A stretch of DNA of 6,929 nt. It comes from Gorillibacterium sp. GTDB lineage: Bacteria; Bacillota; Bacilli; Paenibacillales; NBRC-103111. A program made the position numbers and the translations under genes. Position 1 is the stretch's first letter. The number at the start of each line of letters is the position of its first letter. Of this stretch, positions 1 through 5,447 are shown one piece after another. The notes beneath the pieces were generated by a model. The model did no database searches and was not told where the DNA came from. It worked only from the letters and a program-made list of their open reading frames with translations. The stretch is from assembly GCA_023511325.1 (NCBI GenBank), contig JAIMBU010000135.1:1-6929 (forward strand), read 5' to 3'.

Positions 1-63
1 CACTACGTCCGCGCCCACCATCGGTAATGGAATTCCCCTGAAACAAAAGACTTGTTTATTCAT
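1..63 (-). CDS. 5' end of an unidentified gene, cut by the left window edge
   Basis: An ATG on the minus strand at 63-61 opens a frame with no stop to the window edge (21 codons, beginning MNKQVFCFRGIPLP). A ribosome binding site, AAGGGG, lies 9 nt upstream of the ATG, and an AT-rich promoter region lies behind it. The start site, promoter and upstream terminator together make this a likely real gene, not a chance frame. The visible part is too short to assign a family. It has no obvious signal peptide: the first residues carry one Lys and one Arg but no long hydrophobic run. It lies downstream of the protease but is separated from it by a strong terminator, so it is probably transcribed on its own. 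Confidence 0.5.
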   Translation of the reverse strand, partial: MNKQVFCFRGIPLPMVGADVV

Positions 64-97
64 TTGGCTTTTCCCCTTATTATTGATATTAATTTTT

Positions 98-132
98 ATT
101 ATAAAACATAAGCGCCCTGTTTATTGTTGCAA
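98..132 (-). promoter_or_regulatory. Candidate sigma-A-type promoter for the leftmost partial gene
   Basis: On the minus strand a perfect -10 box TATAAT occupies 103-98, 35 nt before the ATG at 63. It has no good -35 hexamer at 17 bp (CAATAA at 126-121). The nearest -35-like hexamer is TTGCAA at 132-127. That lies 23 bp from TATAAT but 16 bp from an overlapping weaker -10, TATGTT (110-105). A good -10 with a poor -35 would fit a promoter that needs an activator. This is read by eye; no transcription start is known. Confidence 0.4.
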
Positions 133-159
133 TAATCAACAAACGTTTTAATAATCAAC
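131..159 (-). repeat. Two direct 10-bp repeats upstream of the promoter (possible activator site)
   Basis: AATAATCAAC occurs at 131-140 and again, identical, at 150-159 (GTTGATTATT on the coding strand). The start-to-start distance is 19 bp, about two helical turns. The palindrome AAACGTTT (141-148) lies between them, and TTGTTG/CAACAA (124-129/137-142) forms an inverted repeat over the proximal copy. If transcription starts near 91, the copies lie at about -40 to -49 and -59 to -68. That is where class II activators such as AraC-type proteins commonly bind. The identity of any regulator is unknown. Confidence 0.35.
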
Positions 160-180
160 GATTAGCACCCTCCATTATAT

Positions 181-229
181 AAAGGGACTGCTCCCAAGTC
201 AGCATAACTGACGCAAGAACAGTCCCTTT
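181..229. terminator. Bidirectional rho-independent terminator after the protease gene
   Basis: A perfect 10-bp stem is formed by AAAGGGACTG (181-190) and CAGTCCCTTT (220-229). A second perfect 5-bp stem, GTCAG/CTGAC (198-202/208-212), lies inside its 29-nt loop around the loop CATAA. On the plus strand the stem runs into TTTTGTATTC. On the minus strand it runs into TTTATATAAT. The stem lies 63 bp beyond the protease stop codon and before the next minus-strand promoter, as expected for the protease terminator. The nested-stem design is unusual for a simple terminator. Confidence 0.75.
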
Positions 230-273
230 TGTATTCATTTTCATGCCTGTGGTTCTCCATTGGGGATTGGAGG

Positions 274-313
274 AGTGTTCAGTGTTCCTCCTCACCTATG
301 GGAACTGAACACT
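274..313 (-). other. Hairpin spanning the protease stop codon
   Basis: AGTGTTCAGT (274-283) and ACTGAACACT (304-313) form a perfect 10-bp inverted repeat with a 20-nt loop that contains the protease stop codon (294-292). A further TCC/GGA pairing (286-288/301-303) can extend the stem inward across a two-base bulge. No T-tract follows on the minus strand, so it is not a canonical terminator. It may stabilise the mRNA 3' end ahead of the terminator at 181-229. Confidence 0.4.
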
Positions 314-1566
314 TGGCTCGCTGTCCGACTTGCGGCTTGGCGCATATGCCCGGAGTCAGCAGCTTGTGGAATATAGGGCGTGGAGATGCGAGTGCTTGTG
401 CTTTTTCCAGCAGCCGCCTGCACAGCCTTCTGTGCATTGATTAACCCATACTGCCAATTGGAACCGGTGCCAGCAATCGAATCCGCTGATTCCTTAATCA
501 ACTTGCTAATCTGAGTATTCGTCCGGTTTTTCGCTGCCAATAAACCCGCTAGGCCCGACACGAAAGGAGTTGCCATGGAGGTGCCGCTTAAATACGTATA
601 CTTGCTCTCCGGATAGGTCGAAAGAATATCCACACCCGGAGCAGCAACCGTCACCCATTTGCCATAGGAAGAGAAGCTTGCTTTCTTATTATTCGCATCC
701 GTTGCGGCTACAGAGATCACGCCGGGATAGGCACCGGGATAGGAAAGCTCACTGTTCCCGTTATTCCCTGCTGCGGCCACGAGGACAGCACCCTTCTTCA
801 ACGCATAGGCACAAGCTTCTGCCTCCAAAGTAGAATAGGTGCTACCGCCAAAGCTCATGTTGATCACCCGGGCTCCTTGATCAGCCGCGTACATTATTCC
901 TTGAATAATATGATCCGATGTCGCCGTTCCCTTGTTGTTAAACGACTTCACGGGGAGAATCTGATTGAGCTGTGCTGTTCCCGCAACGCCCACCTTGTTA
1001 TTGGTGATCGCTGCCGCAATACCAGCAACATGGGTTCCATGTCCATAATCATCGTTCGTATTCTTATTATTGCTGACAAAGTTATAGCCAGTCAGCAGCT
1101 TTCCCTTAAGATCAGGGTGATTGCTTTGGACGCCTGTATCAACAATCGCAATAACCGAAGCTTTTCTACCTTTTGTTGTGTCCCAAGCCTTATTCGCTTT
1201 TATCGTCCTCAGCCCATATTGATCCTTGTAGTCGGGGTCATTGGGTGTCTCCGTGACATAGCGATAGTGATTGAGCTCTGCACATTTCACGCAGGAATGC
1301 TTGTTATAGTGCTGCTGTGCTTGCTCCAGTTTATCCTTAACTTTAATCACATCATAACCAAGTACCGCATTGTGGGAAACAAGGCGATGACCATTCTTCT
1401 GGTACTCCTTGCACATAGTCGTGTGAGAAACACCATGATGGCATTTAATAATCAGATGTCCAGGTACATGTGATGGACCTCTTGGTTTAGCTTTAATGGC
1501 AAGCTCCCCCTCAGTTTGAAATTCCATTCCTATGACAGGATATGAAACTTCAAAGCTGCTGGACAT
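292..1566 (-). CDS. Thermitase-like S8 family serine protease (subtilase), no visible signal peptide
   Basis: A 424-residue subtilisin-family endopeptidase. The full catalytic set is visible: Asp143 (IVDTGVQSNHPDL), His176 (GHGTHVAG), oxyanion Asn268 (AAAGNNGN) and Ser330 (SGTSMATP). The catalytic domain, from about residue 108 to 385, resembles thermitase (NDP at the start, a GTGSNWQYGLINAQKAVQ-type end). Residues 30-105 look like a subtilase propeptide (VPGHLIIK, then LGYDVIKV, then the AELNHYRYV junction). A tail of about 35 polar residues follows the domain. No hydrophobic signal segment is present, and an in-frame stop lies nine codons before the ATG, so it cannot be extended. The start has only a weak AGG 9 nt upstream. 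Oddities: Phe335 replaces the usual His in GTSMATPH, and the propeptide has four Cys (42, 52, 92, 95). It may be cytoplasmic, exported by another route, or 5'-truncated. It appears monocistronic. Confidence 0.93.
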   Translation of the reverse strand: MSSSFEVSYPVIGMEFQTEGELAIKAKPRGPSHVPGHLIIKCHHGVSHTTMCKEYQKNGHRLVSHNAVLGYDVIKVKDKLEQAQQHYNKHSCVKCAELNHYRYVTETPNDPDYKDQYGLRTIKANKAWDTTKGRKASVIAIVDTGVQSNHPDLKGKLLTGYNFVSNNKNTNDDYGHGTHVAGIAAAITNNKVGVAGTAQLNQILPVKSFNNKGTATSDHIIQGIMYAADQGARVINMSFGGSTYSTLEAEACAYALKKGAVLVAAAGNNGNSELSYPGAYPGVISVAATDANNKKASFSSYGKWVTVAAPGVDILSTYPESKYTYLSGTSMATPFVSGLAGLLAAKNRTNTQISKLIKESADSIAGTGSNWQYGLINAQKAVQAAAGKSTSTRISTPYIPQAADSGHMRQAASRTASQVFSSHR

Positions 1567-1597
1567 GGATGCAAGCCTGGGATGACTTTAAACCATC

Positions 1598-1636
1598 GGA
1601 ACAGGTTTGGAAGTCAAAGCCACCCCCGCCTGTTCC
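1598..1636 (-). other. Hairpin in the presumed protease mRNA leader
   Basis: GGAACAGG (1598-1605) and CCTGTTCC (1629-1636) form a perfect 8-bp stem with a 23-nt loop. It ends 31 nt before the protease ATG, so it would lie in the 5' untranslated RNA. On the plus strand it is followed, after a 4-nt gap, by TTTACTTTTTT. It could therefore also act as a plus-strand terminator, although no plus-strand gene leads into it. Confidence 0.35.
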
Positions 1637-1812
1637 AATGTTTACTTTTTTCGATTTGGTCATTATTCAGCATAAGTTCGAGCCTCTTGAACACCACTTT
1701 GAGCACATTTATTGCCACTAACAGGGCTAAATCAAAGTTGAATCGTTCTATACTTGTTAAATTTAAGACGGTTAGGTTCTTACGACATGAAGTTACGTTA
1801 ACCTGATTGTAA

Positions 1813-1988
1813 CGGACTGAGGTGAACTTATTCTTCGACTTCAGCATGACTCCCCACACTTTCGGACTCAGATGCAGCTATTTGCTCAATCTACAGTAAT
1901 TAGGTGCAGTTTAAGGATAATAAGGGCTATACGGTCCGAAAGTCTGAGTAAACAAGCCTAAAAACAAGAATAGCTGCAATACAGTCCG
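1813..1988. repeat. Degenerate long palindrome made of four copies of a 20-bp motif
   Basis: The 20-mer AATAGCTGCAATACAGTCCG (1969-1988, plus) has a related copy at 1919-1938 (plus, 15/20 identical). Reverse-orientation copies lie at 1863-1882 (16/20 with the 1969 copy) and 1813-1832 (15/20 with its 1863 neighbour). Start positions are 50 bp apart within each arm (1813/1863 and 1919/1969). All four are mirror-symmetric about 1900.5. A perfect 10-bp arm on the same axis is ACTTTCGGAC (1858-1867) with GTCCGAAAGT (1934-1943). Another perfect 10-bp pair, TGCAGCTATT (1873-1882) with AATAGCTGCA (1969-1978), is on a different axis. The central 36 bp show no symmetry. It resembles the interspersed intergenic repeats I associate with Paenibacillus genomes; that link is from memory, not a search. 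Confidence 0.65.
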
Positions 1989-1992
1989 CAGC
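1960..1992 (-). terminator. Candidate rho-independent terminator of the amino-sugar operon
   Basis: On the minus strand GCTGC (1992-1988) pairs with GCAGC (1977-1973) around a 10-nt loop, followed by TATTCTTGTTTTT (1972-1960). An outer pairing, AAGAATAG (2025-2018) with CTATTCTT (1973-1966), competes with or stacks on it. It lies about 50 bp past the kinase stop codon, a usual place for an operon terminator. The stem is short, so confidence is moderate. The site overlaps one copy of the 20-bp repeat. Confidence 0.4.
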
Positions 1993-2023
1993 CTTCAATA
2001 CTTGGAACAATTCAACTCTATTC

Positions 2024-2047
2024 TTAGGCTCCGTGATTCTAGCCTAA
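2024..2047 (-). other. Small hairpin over the kinase stop codon
   Basis: TTAGGCT (2024-2030) and AGCCTAA (2041-2047) form a perfect 7-bp stem with a 10-nt loop; the TAG stop of the kinase gene lies in one arm. No U-tract follows. The arm at 2024-2030 can also pair with a second AGCCTAA at 1955-1961, so two alternative folds exist at the operon 3' end. Confidence 0.35.
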
Positions 2048-3006
2048 CGATAGACCCAAACTTGCAGTGCCGCACCAACCATATTGCTGTTCTCCCCTAA
2101 CTCAGCCGGAACAAGACGAACAGATTGGAGCATGGAGGGCATCGTTAAGCCCCCAATCCTTGTCCGCAAGGGAGTAAATAGCGATTCCCCGATCTCGGCA
2201 AGTCCACCACCAATAATTACCGCCTGTGGGTTAAAAACATGAATAAGACTCGCGATCGCTGCTCCCAGAGCAGTGATCGCCTCTTCCATGACCTGAACGG
2301 CTTCCGGCTCCTGATTAAGCCACTGAGCAATCACCTGGCGGGTTTCGATCAATGCGCCTGACGGATTCAACCCCTTGAGCTCGATCTTCTCCTGATAGCG
2401 TTTGGCGATGCGCGTACCTGAGGCGTAGACCTCCAGACAACCACGATTTCCACAAATACAGCGAGGACCAAGCATGTTGACGGACATATGCCCAATCTCA
2501 CCTGCTCCGCCATTTACACCATGCAGAAGCTCGCCGCCAACGATAATCGCTCCCCCTACACCGGTACCCAGCGCTATGCAGACGATATGCTCCAGTCCCT
2601 TGCCCGCTCCCAGAAGACTCTCTGCCAGCGCCATCACGTTGACATCATTGTCAACATAAACAGGCAAACCGAAACGTTGCTCAACAAGCTGCAGCAAGCG
2701 CGTACCTGTGTATCCAGGAATCAAGTCACTAGCGAAATGAACGCTCCCGCTGGCAAAATCGATCTGACCTGCACTACCTATACCAATGCCAAGGAGCGGC
2801 CTGCTGTCCTTGCGTTCTTCCCAGGTTAGCCTGATAGTTTCAATACCGAGAAAAACCTGATCCATGACCCGCCGTTTAGCAGCCAGCGTTGGCAACGTCA
2901 GCTCACAGAGCATCGTGCCATCACTCGCTACTAGGCCAAATCGTATCTTGGTTCCGCCAATATCGACTCCTAAGGCTACAGAATTTTTAAGAAAAGGTAG
3001 CTTCAT
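2044..3006 (-). CDS. nanK: ROK-family sugar kinase, probable N-acetylmannosamine kinase
   Basis: A 320-residue ATP-dependent sugar kinase of the ROK (hexokinase-like) fold, a normal length for the family. The N-terminal phosphate loop DIGGTK is at 15-20. The catalytic base is Asp121 in VDNDVNVMALAE. The second phosphate motif GTGVGGA is at 147-153. The family zinc site is intact: His173 in GEIGH, with Cys183, Cys185 and Cys190 in CICGNRGCLE. There is no DNA-binding helix-turn-helix in front of DIGGTK, so it is an enzyme and not a ROK repressor. It is the last gene of the operon, 30 bp after the isomerase gene, with GGGAG 7 nt before the ATG. The neighbour NanE suggests ManNAc as substrate, giving ManNAc-6-P. 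Sequence alone cannot exclude glucose, GlcNAc or another hexose, so the symbol is an inference from context. Confidence 0.9.
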   Translation of the reverse strand: MKLPFLKNSVALGVDIGGTKIRFGLVASDGTMLCELTLPTLAAKRRVMDQVFLGIETIRLTWEERKDSRPLLGIGIGSAGQIDFASGSVHFASDLIPGYTGTRLLQLVEQRFGLPVYVDNDVNVMALAESLLGAGKGLEHIVCIALGTGVGGAIIVGGELLHGVNGGAGEIGHMSVNMLGPRCICGNRGCLEVYASGTRIAKRYQEKIELKGLNPSGALIETRQVIAQWLNQEPEAVQVMEEAITALGAAIASLIHVFNPQAVIIGGGLAEIGESLFTPLRTRIGGLTMPSMLQSVRLVPAELGENSNMVGAALQVWVYR

Positions 3007-3036
3007 CGCAATCTCCCGCCCCCGTAACAGAAGGTT

Positions 3037-3876
3037 CTATAGGTTGGCCAGAATAGCCTGCAGGTTTTGGATGGAACGAATGGAGCCTTGTTTTTGTTCC
3101 TCATCGCCTTCATATTCGACCGACAGCCACCCTTCGTAACCGTTATCCTTCAATTGTCGCATAATATAAGGCAAGTCCACCGAGCCATCGCCCGGTGCAT
3201 AGCCCGCATATCGTTGCCCCGATAATGCCGTATAGATGGTACCCTCATAAGTCTCATCCACTTTGGCAAAGTCCTTTAGATGCACATGGGCGATATGCTG
3301 CTTCAGTTTCTCTACCGCTTCGCTCGGCTCCTCATCAACCAAGAGAAAGTTCCCTGTATCAAACGTGCTTTTGAGTCGGCTAGCGCCAACTGTGGAGATC
3401 ACTTCTAGAACCTGATCTGCCCGACCGGCAAATAGCCCATGGTTCTCCAAGCATAAGGTAATTCCTTTCGACTCCGCATATTCAGCCGCTTCCTGCAGCC
3501 CGGCAATAATCCAAGCTTTAGCCGTTTCATAGGTAACGGTCTCGTCCTTATCGCCTGAGAAAACACGTACAACCCGAGCACCTAGCTGTGCCGCCCGATC
3601 TACGGAGTTTTTAATGTCAGCTACCTGCACCTTGCGAGCCTCCACGTCTGCCACAGCTAGATTATTGCATGCGCTATAACAAGCTAATTCCAGCCCAGTA
3701 CGCTGCAATGCATCGACAATTCGCTTCGCTTCCAACCCATCCTCGTTCCAGAAAACGCTGAGAAGCTCAACGCCACTCGCTCCTGTCGTAGCGGCAAATT
3801 CAATGAAGCCCACGTTAGTAAGCTCACCCGCATACACATATTTATGGACACTCCATATGCTTAAGCTCGTTTTCAT
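3037..3876 (-). CDS. Xylose-isomerase-like TIM-barrel sugar isomerase/epimerase
   Basis: A 279-residue protein of the AP endonuclease 2/xylose isomerase-like TIM-barrel superfamily, usually annotated as sugar phosphate isomerase/epimerase. It fits the single-domain length. Probable metal ligands are visible in the usual order: Glu144 (CLENHG), Asp173 (TFDTGN), His199 (HVHLKD) and Glu254 (SVEYEG). The N-terminus SIWSVHKYVYAGELT is typical of the family. Relatives isomerise or epimerise free or phosphorylated ketoses using a divalent metal. Its ATG overlaps the nanE stop as ATGA (3876-3873), suggesting coupled translation; GGAGGGG lies 9 nt upstream. It is cytoplasmic, with no signal or membrane segment. 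The substrate is unknown. It may prepare the imported sugar, or handle a derivative that the NanE/NanK route cannot use. Confidence 0.88.
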   Translation of the reverse strand: MKTSLSIWSVHKYVYAGELTNVGFIEFAATTGASGVELLSVFWNEDGLEAKRIVDALQRTGLELACYSACNNLAVADVEARKVQVADIKNSVDRAAQLGARVVRVFSGDKDETVTYETAKAWIIAGLQEAAEYAESKGITLCLENHGLFAGRADQVLEVISTVGASRLKSTFDTGNFLLVDEEPSEAVEKLKQHIAHVHLKDFAKVDETYEGTIYTALSGQRYAGYAPGDGSVDLPYIMRQLKDNGYEGWLSVEYEGDEEQKQGSIRSIQNLQAILANL

Positions 3877-4574
3877 TCTCCTTCACCCCTCCATATGTTC
3901 TCATTCAACCAACTGGATACAACAGAGGTATAGCTTTCCGTAATCGATTTCGGTCGTGTGATGGCGCTTCCGACCACAACATATTGTGCACCCGCTTCCA
4001 ACGCCAACAGCGCCTCCTCCGGACGAGCAATTTTGCCCTCCATAAAAATCGGCACCTTTAGCATTTCATTCAGTCTACCTACCAGCTCAATATCCGGACC
4101 TAGCTGTTGGGGACTGTACGGCGTGTAACCAGAAAGCGTAGTGGAGACATAATCAAAGCCAAGCTTCTCCGCTTGCACACCTTCAGCAAAGGTGGAGATA
4201 TCCGCCATTGCCAACCGCCCCGCACGGTGAACATAATTGAGCAATTCCTGAACCTGTTCATAACGGTTCTCGCGATCGGTCACATCCATAGCTACAATAT
4301 CCGCTCCAGCGGCAACAACGGCTGCTACCTCTTCCAAGGTTGGTGTAATGAATATGTCTGAATTCACGATGTTCCGTTTAAACAAACCTATAACAGGTAG
4401 CGGGATTTCTCGCTTGATCGCTGTAATGTCATCAGGGCCATTGGTTCGAATCCCCACTGCTCCACCAAGCAAGGCAGCGTATGCCATCTTCACCATGATA
4501 TTGCCTCCATAGAGAGGTTCGCCGGGCAAAGCCTGGCAGGAGACGATAATTCCCCTTTTCATCAATGCTGTCAT
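3873..4574 (-). CDS. nanE: N-acetylmannosamine-6-phosphate 2-epimerase
   Basis: A 233-residue NanE-family TIM barrel that converts ManNAc-6-P to GlcNAc-6-P in sialic acid and ManNAc breakdown. Family marks are all present: QALPGEPLYGG near residue 14, GIRTNG (41-46), the active-site Lys66 in GLFKRN, DVTDRENR (97-104), ADISTFAEG (124-132), Glu179 in FMEGKI, and VVVGSAITRP (199-208). Lys66 and Glu179 correspond to residues implicated in catalysis in characterised NanE. The length is normal. ATG at 4574 is chosen because GGTGGGAG lies just upstream; the next in-frame ATG, four codons later, has no binding site. It starts 39 bp after the second permease gene and overlaps the isomerase gene by 4 bp. 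This is the best-identified gene of the operon, and it sets the pathway. Confidence 0.95.
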   Translation of the reverse strand: MTALMKRGIIVSCQALPGEPLYGGNIMVKMAYAALLGGAVGIRTNGPDDITAIKREIPLPVIGLFKRNIVNSDIFITPTLEEVAAVVAAGADIVAMDVTDRENRYEQVQELLNYVHRAGRLAMADISTFAEGVQAEKLGFDYVSTTLSGYTPYSPQQLGPDIELVGRLNEMLKVPIFMEGKIARPEEALLALEAGAQYVVVGSAITRPKSITESYTSVVSSWLNENIWRGEGE

Positions 4575-4613
4575 GTACTCCCACCTTTACCTAAATCGCT
4601 TCTTGCTAGCTAA

Positions 4614-5444
4614 TCAGCCTTTAATACCGGTCAGAGCAATTCCTTCAATAAATTGCTTCTGGGCAAAAAAGAAAAGAATAATAATCGGAATCGTAAACAT
4701 GGCGCTCGCCGCCATCAGTTGTTCCCACTGGATATAATGCGTCTGCATGAATGAATAAAGTCCGAGTGATAAGGTGTATTTCTTAGCATCATTCAAGTAA
4801 AGCAATGGTCCAAGAAAATCGGACCAAGTTGCGAGAAATACCAATACACCCACCGTAGCGATAACCGGTCTGCACAGCGGAAGAATGATCTGTACATAAA
4901 TGCGCCATTCCGAGGCCCCGTCAATTCTTGCCGCTTGGACAAGAGAATGAGGAAGGGTCATGAAGAATTGTCGCATCAGGAAAATATAGTAGCCCGCTCC
5001 AGACCCAAGAAACGCCGGAAGCACCAAGGGAATATAGGTGCCAATCAGATGCATTTTGTTAAAAAGCACGTAGAGCGGAACCATCGTCACCTGATAGGGC
5101 AGCAGCATGGTCGCCAATACGATCGTAAACAGCAGTTTCTTTCCCCACCAATCAATATGGGAGCAAGCATAAGCAGCCAGGGGAGCGGAAATCAACACAC
5201 CAACGACTGCCAGAACAGATATGAACACCGTATTGCCAGTCAATTGAAAAAAGTTAATCGTCTTAAACACATTCGCATAGTTCTGCCACTGAAAGGCATG
5301 TGGAATAAAGATCGGAGGATTGGCAAATAACTCATCCTGCCGTTTAAGCGACGTCGATAACAGCCACAACAACGGAGCGGCAAAAATTAGACTAAAGAAC
5401 ACTAACAAGGAATAGGGAGCAATTTTCCGCTTGATTAGATTCAT
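4614..5444 (-). CDS. Sugar ABC transporter permease, MalG/UgpE type
   Basis: A 276-residue inner-membrane subunit of a carbohydrate importer (CUT1 type). About six membrane segments are visible, roughly at 11-30, 70-93, 105-127, 138-160, 195-215 and 247-263. The cytoplasmic coupling loop, LVQAARIDGASEWRIY followed by ILP (about 168-189), is the EAA motif that contacts the ATPase; here Gln170 stands where Glu is usual. The C-terminus FIEGIALTGIKG is characteristic of this permease class. The gene lies 3 bp after the first permease gene, with GGAGGGG 8 nt before its ATG, so the binding site lies inside the upstream gene's end. It would form a heterodimer with the neighbouring permease. The substrate is inferred from nanE to be an amino sugar. 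Confidence 0.95.
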   Translation of the reverse strand: MNLIKRKIAPYSLLVFFSLIFAAPLLWLLSTSLKRQDELFANPPIFIPHAFQWQNYANVFKTINFFQLTGNTVFISVLAVVGVLISAPLAAYACSHIDWWGKKLLFTIVLATMLLPYQVTMVPLYVLFNKMHLIGTYIPLVLPAFLGSGAGYYIFLMRQFFMTLPHSLVQAARIDGASEWRIYVQIILPLCRPVIATVGVLVFLATWSDFLGPLLYLNDAKKYTLSLGLYSFMQTHYIQWEQLMAASAMFTIPIIILFFFAQKQFIEGIALTGIKG

Positions 5445-5447
5445 CTT

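Larger units (their letters stand above)
1567..2043. other. 477-bp intergenic region between kinase and protease genes, no convincing gene
   Basis: The stretch holds the operon's likely terminator, a long degenerate palindrome (1813-1988) and a hairpin before the protease. Two minus-strand frames are open here. One has 81 codons (1859-1614, GTG start, or ATG at 1847 with GGGGAG only 2 nt away). The other has 37 codons (1663-1550, beginning MTKSKKVNIGTGGGGFDF), has no binding site and overlaps the protease start. Neither matches a family I recognise. The first runs into the palindrome, so its 5' end is repeat sequence. I treat both as unproven; a decayed gene remnant is possible. No strong promoter for the protease is visible. 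TTGATT with a poor -10 near 1720-1690 is the best guess. Confidence 0.5.

Noticed and set aside
877..1473. 198-codon plus-strand open frame opposite the protease
   Set aside because: It is entirely antisense to a well-supported subtilase gene with all catalytic motifs. It is a frame shadow.
1550..1663. 37-codon minus-strand frame with a Gly-rich stretch overlapping the protease start
   Set aside because: It has no ribosome binding site and no recognisable domain. It does not supply a signal peptide or an in-frame extension for the protease.
1582..1806. 74-codon plus-strand frame in the same gap
   Set aside because: It has no binding site, its composition looks random, and it reads through the leader hairpin. 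Likely chance.
1614..1859. 81-codon minus-strand open frame in the intergenic gap
   Set aside because: It starts inside the degenerate palindrome, its possible ribosome site is badly spaced, and the protein matches no family I recognise. Kept only as a possible gene remnant.
1813..1988. CRISPR array
   Set aside because: There are only four diverged copies, they lie in opposite orientations with 50-bp periods inside each arm, and no cas gene is present.
1567..2043. Insertion sequence remnant in the repeat-rich gap
   Set aside because: The inverted repeats tempted this reading, but no transposase motif, terminal repeats with target duplication, or DDE residues are visible.
2044..3006. ROK transcriptional repressor instead of kinase
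   Set aside because: There is no N-terminal winged helix; DIGGTK starts at residue 15 and the catalytic Asp is present.
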